DNA from: Azospirillum baldaniorum
Lineage (GTDB): Bacteria; Pseudomonadota; Alphaproteobacteria; Azospirillales; Azospirillaceae
DNA: 64,000 bases
Assembly (NCBI RefSeq): GCF_003119195.2
Contig: NZ_CP022253.1
Span: forward strand, 2,241,001 to 2,305,000
Direction of reading: 5' to 3'
The position numbers were made by a program, and so were the translations under genes. The notes under the pieces were generated by a model. It worked only from the letters and a program-made list of their open reading frames with translations, was not told where the DNA came from and searched no databases. Shown here one piece after another: positions 9,626 to 18,971 of this stretch (position 1 is its first letter; every line of letters begins with the position of its first letter).

Positions 9626-11155
9626 TCAGCCCTGGCTGAGCGGGATGGCGACGAAGCGCAGGTCGCCGTGACGGTCCACCAGCAGCAGGATGGACTTCTT
9701 GCCCTGCTCCTTGGCCTTCTGGATCTTGGACGTCACGTCCTCCGGCTTGCGGACCTCCTCCTGGCCGACCTCGATGATGACGTCGCCGGCGCGGATGCCC
9801 TTCTCCGACGCGGTGGAGTTGCCGGCCACCTCGGTCACCACGACGCCCTTCAGCTCGGGCTTGATCTCGAACTGCTGGCGCAGCTCCGGCGTGATGTTGG
9901 TCAGCTTCAGGCCCAGCGTCTCGGTCGGCTTCTGGGCCGGGGCCTGCTGCGGCTGGCGGCGCTGCTCCTCCGGATTGGCGGCGAGAAGACCCGATTCCTC
10001 GGCGGCCTCAAGCTCGCCCACCTTCACCTGGAGCTGCTGCGACTTGCCCTTGCGCCACACCTCGATCGGGACGGCCTTGTCGATCGGCGTTTCGGCGACG
10101 ACGCGCGGCAGGCGGCGCATCTCGTTGATTTCCTTGCCGTCGAACTTGGTCACCACGTCGCCCGCCTGGATGCCGGCCTTGGCCGCCGGGCCGTTCGGGG
10201 TGATAGAGGCGACCAGTGCGCCCTTGTGGCCCTGCAGGCCCAGGCTCTCGGCGATCTCCGGGGTCACGCCCTGGATGCGCACGCCCAGCCAGCCGCGGCG
10301 GGTCTTGCCGTACTCGCGGAGCTGCGCGACCACCTGCTTGGCGAGGTTGGACGGGATGGCGAAGCCGATGCCGACCGAGCCGCCCGACGGCGAAAAGATC
10401 GCCGTGTTGATGCCGATGACCTCGCCGTTCAGGTTGAACATCGGGCCGCCGGAGTTGCCGCGGTTGATCGAGGCGTCGGTCTGCAGGAAGTCGTCGTAGG
10501 GGCCGGCGTTGATGTCGCGCTGGCGCGCCGAGATGATGCCGGCGGTGACCGAACCGCCCAGGCCGAACGGGTTGCCGATGGCCAGCACCCAGTCGCCCAC
10601 GCGCATGGCGTCCGAATCGCCGAAGGGCACGGCGACCAGCGGGTGGCTGGTGGTGATCTTCAGCAGGGCGACGTCGGTCTTCGGGTCCTTGCCGATCAGC
10701 TCCGCCTTGATGTTGGTGTCGTCCTGCAGAATGACGGTGATCTCGTCGGCGTCCTGGATGACGTGGTTGTTGGTGACCACGTAGCCGTTCTTGGCGTCGA
10801 TGATGAAGCCGGAGCCGAGCGAGGTCGACTTGCGCGGCTGCTGCGGCTGGTCCTGCTGCTGACGGTCGAAGAAGTCGCGGAAGAATTCCTCGAACGGCGA
10901 GCCCGGCGGGAACTGCGGCATCTCAGGACGGGCGCCCTGCTGGCGCTGCGGCACCGCCTGGCTGGTGGAGATGTTGACCACGGCGGGCAGCAGCTTTTCC
11001 GACAGGTCGGCGAAGCTGGTCGGCGCCGGGCGCGACTGGGCCATGGCGGGGGTGCCGACGGCGGCGGACAGCCCCAACAGGAGAGCGGCGATCAGCGGCA
11101 CGACGCGCAGCCGGCGGCCGGATTCGGCGCGGTGGATGGGGTGGTTCGGGTTCAA
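9626..11155 (-). CDS. degP: Periplasmic Do/HtrA serine protease
   Basis: This is a DegP/DegQ-like chaperone-protease for misfolded envelope proteins. It has a signal peptide (hydrophobic stretch ending GTPAMAQ), a trypsin-like domain with the triad His in VTNNHVIQDAD, Asp in PKTDVALLKI and Ser in NRGNSGGPMF, and two C-terminal PDZ domains. The length is about 510 residues. The start is uncertain: a TTG at 11155 has a GGGAGAG site 5 bases upstream and is preferred, while another TTG at 11197 lacks one. The TTG overlaps the stop of a 17-codon frame (11152-11205), which would allow coupled translation. The neighbours hflK, hflC and DUF2065 upstream on the same strand make an envelope quality-control block. 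Confidence 0.93.
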   Translation of the reverse strand: MNPNHPIHRAESGRRLRVVPLIAALLLGLSAAVGTPAMAQSRPAPTSFADLSEKLLPAVVNISTSQAVPQRQQGARPEMPQFPPGSPFEEFFRDFFDRQQQDQPQQPRKSTSLGSGFIIDAKNGYVVTNNHVIQDADEITVILQDDTNIKAELIGKDPKTDVALLKITTSHPLVAVPFGDSDAMRVGDWVLAIGNPFGLGGSVTAGIISARQRDINAGPYDDFLQTDASINRGNSGGPMFNLNGEVIGINTAIFSPSGGSVGIGFAIPSNLAKQVVAQLREYGKTRRGWLGVRIQGVTPEIAESLGLQGHKGALVASITPNGPAAKAGIQAGDVVTKFDGKEINEMRRLPRVVAETPIDKAVPIEVWRKGKSQQLQVKVGELEAAEESGLLAANPEEQRRQPQQAPAQKPTETLGLKLTNITPELRQQFEIKPELKGVVVTEVAGNSTASEKGIRAGDVIIEVGQEEVRKPEDVTSKIQKAKEQGKKSILLLVDRHGDLRFVAIPLSQG

Positions 11156-11205
11156 CTCAGCTCTCCCTGCCGGACATCCGGCACCTTCTTGTTCCAATCG
11201 GCCAT
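11152..11205 (-). CDS. Possible 17-codon upstream frame overlapping the degP start
   Basis: The frame ATG...TGA encodes MADWNKKVPDVRQGELS. Its stop codon overlaps the TTG proposed as the degP start (AGTTGA), a geometry typical of translational coupling. Only a weak GGA lies before its ATG. It may be fortuitous and no homologue is recognised. Confidence 0.25.
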   Translation of the reverse strand: MADWNKKVPDVRQGELS

Positions 11206-11412
11206 CTGTTCCAATCGGCCCGCGGTTTCATGCGAATCGCGGTCCGAGGGGGCGCTTCACCGATCCGTGTGCCGGATGTAATCCCCGCGCGTCACCGCTT
11301 CAAGCAAAGGCGCACGGGTCCCATCCGCCACGGAGGACGCGCGAGTATAGAAGTCGGAGTATGGCCGGAAAATGGCGGCGCGGTCCAGCGACGCGCGCGC
11401 GGCAAAAGGGTG

Positions 11413-11601
11413 TCAGGCGCCGCGCAGAAGCCAGACGAATCCGACGCCGGCCATCGCCGTCACCAGCCCGACGGTGCGCAGCCGGTTCTCCGGCATCGTC
11501 AGCGCTTCGACGATCAGACGCCGCATCGCGGACGGGAACAGCGCGTAGAGCACGCCCTCGATCACCAGGACCAGGGCCAGCGCGGTGAGAAAATCCGTCA
11601 T
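11413..11601 (-). CDS. DUF2065 small membrane protein
   Basis: The 62-residue product has two hydrophobic helices (about residues 5-24 and 43-60) separated by the basic segment MRRLIVEALTMPENRLRTVGL, which is the DUF2065 signature. DUF2065 proteins are commonly encoded just downstream of hflK-hflC in proteobacteria, exactly as here. This suggests, without demonstrating, a small partner of the HflKC complex. The ATG at 11601 marks the start of the family match. The hflC stop lies about 120 bases upstream, with a GC-rich palindrome in between. Confidence 0.85.
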   Translation of the reverse strand: MTDFLTALALVLVIEGVLYALFPSAMRRLIVEALTMPENRLRTVGLVTAMAGVGFVWLLRGA

Positions 11602-11667
11602 CGGTCGGGCGGCATTTCCGAGAAGGAAGTCTGGGCGGGAAGACAAAATCGGGGTGGGAGAACGGGA

Positions 11668-11708
11668 GCCCCCACCCCACCCCCTCCCCCGGGACGGGGG
11701 AGGGGGAG
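11668..11708. repeat. Short GC palindrome resembling the family A repeats
   Basis: A C-rich arm (CCCCCTCCCCCG) and matching G-rich arm (GGGGGAGGGGG) around a GGAC-type loop sit in the gap between hflC and DUF2065. It is shorter and simpler than the other family A copies and may be a degenerate member. Confidence 0.5.
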
Positions 11709-11722
11709 ACGAGCGCGACGTC

Positions 11723-12670
11723 TTACTGCTGCTGGGCGGTCGCCGGGGCCGGGGCCCGCTGCGGCACGGCACCGCTGCCCGAGGCCGGCGCCGGCTGGCC
11801 GTTGCCGCCACCGGTGATGTCGCCGAAGTAGCGGAAGAACTCGCCGGTCGGGGACAGCACCATGGTGGTGTCGTCCTTGTTCAGCGACTTCCGGTAGGCT
11901 TCGAGCGTCCGGTAGAAGCTGTAGAACTGCGGGTCCTGCGACGTCGCCTCGGCGATCATCTTCAACGCTTGGTTGTCGCCTTCACCGCGCAGGATCTGCG
12001 AATCGCGCTGCGCCTCGGCCAGGATGACGGTGCGCTCGCGGTCCGCGCGGGAGCGGATCTGCTGCGACTGCTCCTGACCCTGGGCGCGGGCCTCGGCGGC
12101 TTCGCGCTCACGCTCCGACCGCATGCGGGCGAAGATCGATTGGCTGGTTTCCTCCGGCAGGTCGGCGCGGCGGATGCGGACATCGACGATCTCGATGCCG
12201 AAGCGCTTCGCCTCGTCGTTCACCTGCCCGCGGATGTCGTTCATCACGCGCGGACGCTCGTCCGACAGGATGGCGAGCAGCGTCACGCTGCCGAGAACGC
12301 GGCGGAGCGCCGAGTTCACGATGGCGTTCATCCGCGTCTCGGCCACCGCCTCGTTGCCGGCGGTCTGGTAGAAGCGCAGCGGGTCCAGGATGCGGTAGCG
12401 CGCGAAGGCGTCCACGTCCAGGCGCTTCTGGTCGGCCAGGATGACCTGCTCCACCGGCGGGTCGAGGTCGAGCACGCGGCGGTCGAGGATGCGGACTTCC
12501 TGGATGAAGGGAACCTTGGCCTTCAGGCCGGGTTCGCGGATGACGCGCATCGGCTCGCCGAACTGGAGGACGAGCGCCTGCTGCGCCTCGTTCACCGTGA
12601 ACAGCGAGGCCGAGGCGAGCACGCCCGCGGCGAGGATGCCGATGCCGGCGACCAACAAAGTGCGGTTCAT
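11723..12670 (-). CDS. hflC: HflC, SPFH/band-7 regulator of FtsH
   Basis: HflC and HflK form a large periplasm-facing membrane complex that encloses the FtsH protease. The 315-residue protein has one N-terminal membrane anchor (about residues 5-25) followed by the SPFH/band-7 domain (FTVNEAQQALVLQFGEP onward). A long coiled-coil segment rich in Arg, Glu and Ala follows (RMRSEREREAAEARAQGQEQ), and the C-terminus is low in complexity. The ATG at 12670 has a GAGGAGGG site 6 bases upstream. It starts 11 bases after the hflK stop, so the two are translated from one message. Confidence 0.95.
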   Translation of the reverse strand: MNRTLLVAGIGILAAGVLASASLFTVNEAQQALVLQFGEPMRVIREPGLKAKVPFIQEVRILDRRVLDLDPPVEQVILADQKRLDVDAFARYRILDPLRFYQTAGNEAVAETRMNAIVNSALRRVLGSVTLLAILSDERPRVMNDIRGQVNDEAKRFGIEIVDVRIRRADLPEETSQSIFARMRSEREREAAEARAQGQEQSQQIRSRADRERTVILAEAQRDSQILRGEGDNQALKMIAEATSQDPQFYSFYRTLEAYRKSLNKDDTTMVLSPTGEFFRYFGDITGGGNGQPAPASGSGAVPQRAPAPATAQQQ

Positions 12671-12681
12671 GGCATCCCTCC

Positions 12682-13848
12682 TCAACGGGCCGGCTGCTGG
12701 CCGGCGGGCCGCGCCGGAGCAGGCTGAAGCTGGTTGAGCGGCAGGTAGGGAACCACGCCCTGGGCACCCTGCGCGTTGCCGTCGATGATGACCTTGTTGG
12801 CGCCGCTCAGGATCTCTTCCATGGTCTCCAGATACATGCGCTTGGCGGTCACGTCCTTGGCGGTCGAGTAGGCGTCGAACACCTTGCGGAAGCGGTCGGC
12901 GTCACCCTGGGCCAGGTTCACGACCTGCTCGCGGTAGGCGGACGCTTCCTGGATCAGCCGTTCCGCGTCGCCTCGGGCGCGCGGGATAACATCGTTCCGG
13001 TAAGCCTCGGCCTCGTTGCGGGCGCGCTCGCGGTCGGCGCGGGCGCGCTGCACGTCGTTGAAGGCGTCGATGACGGGCGACGGCGGGTCGGCCTTCTGCA
13101 GCTGCACCTGCGTCACCTCGATGCCGCCCTCATAGTCGTCCAGCATGGCCTGGAGGAGCTGGCGGGTGGAGGTTTCGATCTGCTGGCGGGCCTCGGTCAG
13201 GGCCGGCTGCAGGTCGGTGCGGCCGATGACCTCGCGCATCGCGCTTTCCGCCGCCTTCTTCACGGTGGCCTCGGGGTCGCGGATCTTGAACAGATACTCG
13301 CCCGCGTCCTTGATGACCCAGAAGACGGTGAAGTCGATGTCGATGATGTTCTCGTCGCCGGTCAGCATCAGCGACTCGTCGGGAACGTCACGGTCGCCGC
13401 GACGCCCGTCGCCGGCCGAGCGGTAGCCGACCTCGATGCGGTTGACGCGCGTCACCTTGGGCATCAGCACCGTTTCGATGGGCGACGGCAGATGGTAGCG
13501 CAGACCAGGCTGCTCGGTGCGCACCCACTGGCCGAAGCGCAGCACGACGCCCTGCTCGTCCGCCTCGACGCGGTAGATGCCGCTGGCCAGCCAGACCACG
13601 GCCAGCAGGCCGACGACGAGCGCGATGCCCCGGCCGCTGCCGACGCCGCCCGGCATCACCCGCTTCAGGCGGTCCTGGCCGCGGCGCAGCAGATCTTCCA
13701 GGTCCGGCGGCTGCGGCCCTCCACCGCCGCCGCCACCGCCGCCTCCACCGCCACCCGGCGGACGGCCCCACGGATTCTGACCGCCACCACCCGGCGGAGG
13801 ACCCCAGGGGCCGCCACCGCCGCCCCCTCCCTGATTGCTCCACGGCAT
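12682..13848 (-). CDS. hflK: HflK, SPFH/band-7 regulator of FtsH
   Basis: The 388-residue partner of HflC begins with a strikingly Gly/Pro/Trp-rich cytoplasmic tail ([10 protein letters not shown]... about 55 residues). That tail is typical of HflK and causes long runs of CCGCCACC in the plus strand. A membrane segment (about residues 85-105, [19 protein letters not shown]) and the SPFH domain follow, with a coiled coil containing [18 protein letters not shown]. Similarity starts at the ATG at 13848; the frame is open further upstream without family similarity. It is the first gene of hflK-hflC-DUF2065-degP and is divergent from mrp. Confidence 0.95.
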   Translation of the reverse strand: MPWSNQGGGGGGGPWGPPPGGGGQNPWGRPPGGGGGGGGGGGGGPQPPDLEDLLRRGQDRLKRVMPGGVGSGRGIALVVGLLAVVWLASGIYRVEADEQGVVLRFGQWVRTEQPGLRYHLPSPIETVLMPKVTRVNRIEVGYRSAGDGRRGDRDVPDESLMLTGDENIIDIDFTVFWVIKDAGEYLFKIRDPEATVKKAAESAMREVIGRTDLQPALTEARQQIETSTRQLLQAMLDDYEGGIEVTQVQLQKADPPSPVIDAFNDVQRARADRERARNEAEAYRNDVIPRARGDAERLIQEASAYREQVVNLAQGDADRFRKVFDAYSTAKDVTAKRMYLETMEEILSGANKVIIDGNAQGAQGVVPYLPLNQLQPAPARPAGQQPAR

Positions 13849-14032
13849 TCCGTTCGTTCCCCTTCGCGCTCTCTCAATTCTTGGGACGGAAATTCCGGAA
13901 AACAAATCGTTTCCAGACCGTCCGATCCCTTTACCATTATTGTCCGCCGGCCCTATAGTGCCCATCCCATTCGGGGAAGGATTTCACCGACGGATATCCG
14001 CCAATATCGGGAAGGAAGCGGAGTTTTCAACC

Positions 14033-15205
14033 ATGGCGCAGGTCAGCGAAGCTCAAGTCCTTGAAGCTCTGAGGACGGTTGTCGATCCGGAACGGGGCAA
14101 GGACGTCGTCAGCCTCGGCATGCTTTCCGGCCTTGTCGTGCGTGACGGGCACGTCGCCTTTTCGATCGAAGTGGACCCCAAGCGCGGCGCCCAGGCCGAG
14201 CCGGTGCGCCACGCCGCCGAGAAAGCGGTGGAGGCCCTGCCGGGCGTTCTGTCGGTCACCGCGGTCCTGACGGCGCACCGCCCCGCCGGCCAGGGTGCCG
14301 CCCCGCAGCAGGGCCACGGGCACGATCATGGGCACTCCCATGGCGGCCATGGCCATTCCCACGGCGGCCATTCCCATGGGCAGCCGTCGGAGCAGAAGCC
14401 GCTGGTGCCGGGCGTGAAGGCCATCGTCGCCGTCGCGTCGGGCAAGGGCGGAGTCGGCAAGTCCACCACGGCCAGCAACCTCGCCCTCGCCATGGCGGCG
14501 AACGGGTTGAAGGTCGGGCTTCTGGACGCCGACATCTACGGCCCGTCCATGCCGCGCATGCTGGGCATCTCCGGCCGACCGACCAGCCGCGACGGCAAGA
14601 TCCTGGAGCCGATGGAAAACTACGGCATCAAGGTGATGTCGATGGGCTTCCTGGTGGCCGAGGACACGCCGATGATCTGGCGCGGCCCGATGGTGATGAG
14701 CGCGCTCCAGCAGATGCTGCGCGACGTGAACTGGGGCACGCTCGACGTTCTGGTGGTGGACATGCCGCCGGGCACCGGCGACGCCCAGCTCACCATGGCG
14801 CAACAGGTGCCGCTGGCCGGGGCGATCATCGTCTCGACCCCGCAGGACATCGCTCTGCTCGACGCCCGCAAGGGGCTGAACATGTTCCGCCGCGTGGACG
14901 TGCCCGTCCTCGGCATCATCGAGAACATGAGCTACTTCTGCTGCCCCAACTGCGGCCACCGCACGGACATCTTCAGCCACGGCGGCGCCCGCAAGGAGGC
15001 GTCCGACCTGGGCATGGAGTTCCTCGGCGAGGTCCCGCTGCACCTCGACATCCGTGAGACCTCCGACCAGGGCCAGCCCATCGTGGTGTCCCAGCCCGAG
15101 TCGGAGCACGCGAAGGTGTACCGCGGGATTGCCAAGCGCGTGTGGGAGAAGATCGCCGGCGAGCAGGGTCCGGCGCGGGCCGCGCCGCGGATCGTGGTGT
15201 CGTAA
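14033..15205 (+). CDS. apbC: Mrp/ApbC-family iron-sulfur carrier ATPase with His-rich linker
   Basis: The 390-residue protein has an N-terminal MIP18-like domain (about residues 5-80) and the Mrp NTPase domain with deviant Walker [10 protein letters not shown] at residues 137-145. Further motifs are [26 protein letters not shown] and a CCPNCGH pair of cysteines near residue 302, which in this family bridges a 4Fe-4S cluster in the dimer. The family carries Fe-S clusters to apoproteins. Unusually, the linker at residues 95-116 is dense in His-Gly repeats, which could bind metal. The ATG at 14033 is the family start; open frame extends upstream without similarity. Confidence 0.94.
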   Translation: MAQVSEAQVLEALRTVVDPERGKDVVSLGMLSGLVVRDGHVAFSIEVDPKRGAQAEPVRHAAEKAVEALPGVLSVTAVLTAHRPAGQGAAPQQGHGHDHGHSHGGHGHSHGGHSHGQPSEQKPLVPGVKAIVAVASGKGGVGKSTTASNLALAMAANGLKVGLLDADIYGPSMPRMLGISGRPTSRDGKILEPMENYGIKVMSMGFLVAEDTPMIWRGPMVMSALQQMLRDVNWGTLDVLVVDMPPGTGDAQLTMAQQVPLAGAIIVSTPQDIALLDARKGLNMFRRVDVPVLGIIENMSYFCCPNCGHRTDIFSHGGARKEASDLGMEFLGEVPLHLDIRETSDQGQPIVVSQPESEHAKVYRGIAKRVWEKIAGEQGPARAAPRIVVS

Positions 15206-15214
15206 GGGGACGTG

Positions 15215-15320
15215 CTTGCCCCCACCCTCCCCACTTCGTGGGTCCCCTCCCTCCCCCGCTAACGCAGGGGAGGGCCTAAGTTCCCTCCCCTGCGTTAGCG
15301 GGGGAGGGTTAGGGTGGGGA
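15215..15320. repeat. Dispersed GC-rich palindrome, family A, copy 2
   Basis: The arms CCCTCCCCCGCTAACGCAGGG and its complement are separated by a short TAAGTTC loop, with outer CCCACCC/GGGTGGGG ends. The arm core GCTAACGC/GCGTTAGC matches the copy at 37926. It fills the gap between apbC and the antiporter gene. Confidence 0.8.
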
Positions 15321-15343
15321 AAAGCCTTTAGGGGGTGGGGCCG

Positions 15344-17152
15344 ATGCCGGACTTCGTGACGTTGGTGGTGCTGCTGGCCGCCGTGGTCCTGGCGGTGCCG
15401 GTGGCCAAGAGGATCGGCTTCGGCGGGCCGCTCGGCTATCTCGCGGCGGGGCTGGCCATCGGGCCGGGCGGGCTCGGGCTGGTGACGGACGTCGAGGCGA
15501 TCCGGCACGTCTCGGAACTCGGCGTCATCATGCTGCTGTTCCTGATCGGGCTGGAGTTGCGCCCCGCCCGCCTGTGGGTGATGCGACGATCGGTCCTGGG
15601 GCTCGGCGGCGCCCAGGTCGCGGTGACCGCCGTCGTGATCGCCGCCGCCACCATTTTCCTGCTGGGGTTCACCCCCGCCGCCGCCGCGGTGACCGGATTC
15701 GGCCTCTCGCTGTCCTCCACCGCCATGGTGCTGCCCATGCTGGCGGAACGGGAGTTGCTGACCACCAACGCCGGACGCAGCGCCTTCTCGATCCTGCTGT
15801 TCCAGGACCTCGCCATCATCCCGGCGGTGGCGCTGCTGCCCCTGCTCGGCCACGGCGCCGGGGAGGTGCCGGACGCGGGAACCGCGTGGCTGGCCGTGCT
15901 GAAGGCCGGCGGAGCGATCGCGGTGATCCTGGCCGGCGGGCGCTATCTGCTGCGCCCGGTGCTGCGCATCGTGGACGGCGCCCGGACGCCGGAGATCTTC
16001 ACCGCCACCGCCCTGCTGATCGTGCTGGGCACCGCCCTGTTCGCCGCCTGGGCGGGGCTGTCCATGTCGCTCGGCGCCTTCATGGCCGGGGTTCTGCTGT
16101 CCGATTCGGAGTACCGGCACGAGGTGCAGGCCGACATCGCGCCGTTCGAGGGGCTGCTGCTCGGCCTGTTCTTCGTGTCGGTGGGCATGGGGGCCGACGT
16201 GGCGGCGCTGATGGCCGAGCCGGTGCGCTACCTGTCGCTGGCGCTTGGGCTGATGGCGCTGAAGGCCGCAGTGCTGTTCGGGCTGGCCCGCCTGTCCGGC
16301 CTGCGTCCGGGCGGCTCGACGCGGCTGTCCACCGTGCTGAGCCAGGGCGGCGAGTTCGGCTTCGTGCTGTTCGGGCTGGCCGTCGGCGTCGGGGCGATGA
16401 CCGGGGGGCAGGCGGCGACGGCCATGCTGGTGGTCACGCTGTCGATGATCGCCACCCCCTTCGTCTTCGCGGCGGAAGAGCGCTGGCTGGCGCCGCGGCT
16501 GATCGTGAAGCCCGTCCGCCCCTACGACACCATCGCGCCGGACGGGGAGCCGCCGGTGCTGATCTGCGGCTTCGGCCGGGTCGGGCAGATCGTCGGCCGC
16601 GTGCTGCGGATGCGCGGCATCCCCTTCACGGCGCTGGAGCAGAGCGCCGAGCAGGTCGACGTCGTGCGGCGATTCGGCAACAAAGTCTATTACGGCGACC
16701 CGTCGCGGCTCGACCTGCTGCGCGCCGCCGGAGCGGACAAGGCCAAGGTGCTGGTGGTGGCTCTGGAGGACATGGAGCAGTCGCTGCGCGTGGTCGAGCT
16801 GGCGACGCGCCATTTCCCCCACCTCGTCATCCACGCCCGCGCCCGCAACCGCCGCCACGCCCATTTCCTGATGGACCGCGGGGTCACGCATTTCGTGCGC
16901 GAGACCTACGATTCCAGCCTGCGGCTGACCGGCGGCGTGCTGGAATCGCTGGGCCTGCCGCCGGAGGAGACCCGGCACACGCTGGACACCTTCCGCGAGC
17001 ACGACGAGCGCACGCTGATCCGGCAGCACGCCGTGCACTACGACGAGAACCGCCTGATCCAGACCTCCCGTCAGGCCGCCGCCGAGCTTCAGGCCCTGTT
17101 CGAGGCCGACCGCGAGGAACCGGATGGGGAGCCGGACCGCAAGACCGTCTGA
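15344..17152 (+). CDS. Kef/CPA2-type monovalent cation:proton antiporter
   Basis: The protein of about 602 residues has 12-13 hydrophobic segments forming a Na+/H+-exchanger (CPA2) domain (residues about 5-385), including FLIGLELRPARLW and LSLSSTAMVLPML. A C-terminal TrkA-N (RCK) domain follows with the Rossmann loop ICGFGRVGQIVGRVLRMRG near residue 405. This is the layout of KefB/KefC potassium efflux systems and of YbaL. The RCK domain suggests gating by a nucleotide or glutathione adduct. No ancillary KefF/KefG oxidoreductase is adjacent. The start was placed at the ATG at 15344, with a GTG three codons earlier as an alternative. Confidence 0.9.
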   Translation: MPDFVTLVVLLAAVVLAVPVAKRIGFGGPLGYLAAGLAIGPGGLGLVTDVEAIRHVSELGVIMLLFLIGLELRPARLWVMRRSVLGLGGAQVAVTAVVIAAATIFLLGFTPAAAAVTGFGLSLSSTAMVLPMLAERELLTTNAGRSAFSILLFQDLAIIPAVALLPLLGHGAGEVPDAGTAWLAVLKAGGAIAVILAGGRYLLRPVLRIVDGARTPEIFTATALLIVLGTALFAAWAGLSMSLGAFMAGVLLSDSEYRHEVQADIAPFEGLLLGLFFVSVGMGADVAALMAEPVRYLSLALGLMALKAAVLFGLARLSGLRPGGSTRLSTVLSQGGEFGFVLFGLAVGVGAMTGGQAATAMLVVTLSMIATPFVFAAEERWLAPRLIVKPVRPYDTIAPDGEPPVLICGFGRVGQIVGRVLRMRGIPFTALEQSAEQVDVVRRFGNKVYYGDPSRLDLLRAAGADKAKVLVVALEDMEQSLRVVELATRHFPHLVIHARARNRRHAHFLMDRGVTHFVRETYDSSLRLTGGVLESLGLPPEETRHTLDTFREHDERTLIRQHAVHYDENRLIQTSRQAAAELQALFEADREEPDGEPDRKTV

Positions 17153-17168
17153 CGCCCCTCCCCCGGCC

Positions 17169-17909
17169 TCACCCGATCAGCAGGCTGTCGTCGGTGATGT
17201 CCTCGCCGCCGCGCTGCTTGGCGAACAGGGCCAGCAGATGCGGCACGTCCAGCCCGGCGCGCTGCTCCCCCGACACGTCGAGCACGATCCGCCCCTCGTG
17301 CAGCATCACCGTGCGGTCGCCATAGTCCAGCGCCTGCCGCATGGAGTGGGTGACCATCAGCGTGGTCAGCCGGTTCTCCTCGACGATGCGGCGGGTCAGG
17401 CCGAGCACGAACTCCGCCGTTCCGGGGTCAAGCGCCGCCGTGTGCTCGTCGAGCAGCAGGATCTTCGACCCGGCGAGCGTCGCCATCAGCAAGCTGACCG
17501 CCTGCCGCTGCCCGCCGGACAGCAGGCCCATGCGGTCGTGCAGCCGGTTCTCCAGCCCCAGCCCCAGCTCGGCGATGCGCCCGCGGGCGGCGGCCAGCGC
17601 CATGTTCTCCTCGATGGTCAGAGCGGTGCAGCTTCCGACCATCGGGTCCTGGAAGACGCGGGCGACCAGCGAGGCGCGCTTCGGCGTCGCCCAGCGGGTG
17701 ACGTCCACGCCGTCGATGGCGATGCGGCCCTCCTCGGCGATCACGTCGCCGGCCAGCGCGCCCAGGAAGGTGGACTTGCCGGCGCCGTTGGAGCCGATAA
17801 CGGTGACGAACTGCCCTTCCGGGATCGTCAGGTCGACGCCGCGCAGGGCGTGCTTTTCCAGCGGGGTGCCGCGCCCGAAGGTGACGTGGATGCCGTTGAC
17901 CGTGATCAT
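17169..17909 (-). CDS. ABC transporter ATP-binding protein (TrpXYZ-like importer)
   Basis: The 246-residue ATPase has Walker A GSNGAGKST, the Q-loop region RVFQDP, signature LLSGGQRQAVSLLMAT, Walker B ILLLDEHTAALD and an H-loop His in MVTHSM. It powers the importer made with the permease and binding protein encoded upstream on this strand. Its ATG overlaps the stop of the permease by 4 bases (ATGA), a sign of coupled translation. The family (sometimes called DUF/ABC_sub_bind systems) includes tryptophan and tyrosine importers of Gram-positive bacteria. The substrate in proteobacteria is generally unknown. Confidence 0.92.
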   Translation of the reverse strand: MITVNGIHVTFGRGTPLEKHALRGVDLTIPEGQFVTVIGSNGAGKSTFLGALAGDVIAEEGRIAIDGVDVTRWATPKRASLVARVFQDPMVGSCTALTIEENMALAAARGRIAELGLGLENRLHDRMGLLSGGQRQAVSLLMATLAGSKILLLDEHTAALDPGTAEFVLGLTRRIVEENRLTTLMVTHSMRQALDYGDRTVMLHEGRIVLDVSGEQRAGLDVPHLLALFAKQRGGEDITDDSLLIG

Positions 17910-18805
17910 CGGGCGGCCTCCCTCTTCTTCGACGCGGCTTTCAGCCGCATCCGCGGCAGGATCAGCGCCACCGCGACCAGGACGGCGGTGACGAGGTTGA
18001 GGTCGGAGGCCTGGAGCCCGATGGCGTCCGCCGACAGGGCAAGCTGGACCGCCAGACGGTAGAGGATGGAGCCGACGACGCAGCCGACCAGCGCCCACAG
18101 CATCGCGCGGGCCGGCAGCACCGTCTCGCCGACGATCACCGCGGCCAGACCGACCACGATGGTGCCGATGCCGGTGGTCACGTCGGCGAAGCCGTTGGTC
18201 TGGGCGAACAGCGCGCCGGCCAGGGCGCACAGCCCGTTCGACAGGGCCATGCCGGCGTAGATGTGGAAGTCCGTCTGAACCCCCTGCGCGCGGGCCATCC
18301 GGGCGTTGACGCCGGTCGCCCGCATGGCGAGGCCGAACTCGCTGTTCAGGAAGCGGGTCAGCAGCAGGACAATCACGACGACGACGACCAGCACGACGAG
18401 CGGCCGCACCACATGGTCGGGCAGCCCCAGCCCGTAGAAGGGCGTCAGCACCGTGTCCTGCATCAGCAGCGCCACGTTCGGGCGGCCCATCACGCGCAGG
18501 TTCACCGAGAACAGCGCGATCATGGTCAGGATACTGGCCAGCAGGTGCAGGATCTTGAAGCGGACGTTCAGCGTCGCCGTGACCAGCCCGGCCATCGAGC
18601 CGGCCAGCGCCGCGACGAGGCTGGCGATCCACGGGTTGACCCCGGCGACCAGCAGCGTGGCGCAGACCGCCGCCCCCAGCGGGAAGCTGCCGTCCACCGT
18701 CAGGTCCGGAAAATCGAGCACCCGGAAGGACAGGTACACGCCGAGGGCGACCAGCGCGTACACCAGCCCGATCTCGACGGCCCCGAAGAAGGCGATTTCA
18801 CTCAT
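17906..18805 (-). CDS. ABC transporter permease (branched-chain/TrpY-like)
   Basis: The 299-residue integral membrane protein has eight to nine hydrophobic segments and similarity to BPD_transp_2 permeases (ALGVYLSFRVLDFPDLTVDGSF near the N-terminus; GEFGLAMRATGVN-like loop at SEFGLAMRATGVNARMAR). It forms the membrane channel of the importer. The ATG at 18805 is where the hydrophobic family N-terminus begins; the upstream open frame is translated family A repeat. A palindromic repeat and about 160 bases separate it from the binding-protein gene. Confidence 0.92.
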   Translation of the reverse strand: MSEIAFFGAVEIGLVYALVALGVYLSFRVLDFPDLTVDGSFPLGAAVCATLLVAGVNPWIASLVAALAGSMAGLVTATLNVRFKILHLLASILTMIALFSVNLRVMGRPNVALLMQDTVLTPFYGLGLPDHVVRPLVVLVVVVVIVLLLTRFLNSEFGLAMRATGVNARMARAQGVQTDFHIYAGMALSNGLCALAGALFAQTNGFADVTTGIGTIVVGLAAVIVGETVLPARAMLWALVGCVVGSILYRLAVQLALSADAIGLQASDLNLVTAVLVAVALILPRMRLKAASKKREAAR

Positions 18806-18834
18806 GATCGGTCCTTGGGGCGTGTCGAGGCGGG

Positions 18835-18918
18835 CCCCCACCCAAACCCTCCCCCGCTCCGCAGGGGAGGGCTTAAACTCCTCCCCCTGCGAAGCGGGGG
18901 GAGGTCGGGAGGGGGGCC
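18835..18918. repeat. Dispersed GC-rich palindrome, family A, copy 3
   Basis: The arms CCCTCCCCCGCTCCGCAGGG and CCCCCTGCGAAGCGGGGGGA flank a short AAACTC loop. It lies inside the transporter operon, between the binding-protein gene and the permease gene. A transcript hairpin here could lower expression of the distal genes relative to the binding protein. Confidence 0.75.
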
Positions 18919-18941
18919 CTCCGCAACCACTCCCCCTCAAT

Positions 18942-18971
18942 GAAACAACTTACTGCGAAACAACTTACTGC
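18942..18971. repeat. 15-bp tandem duplication across a stop codon
   Basis: GAAACAACTTACTGC occurs twice in direct succession. The second copy contains the TAA stop of the binding-protein gene (read on the minus strand), so the duplication leaves the reading frame intact and adds a spare copy of the tail downstream. Confidence 0.9.
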
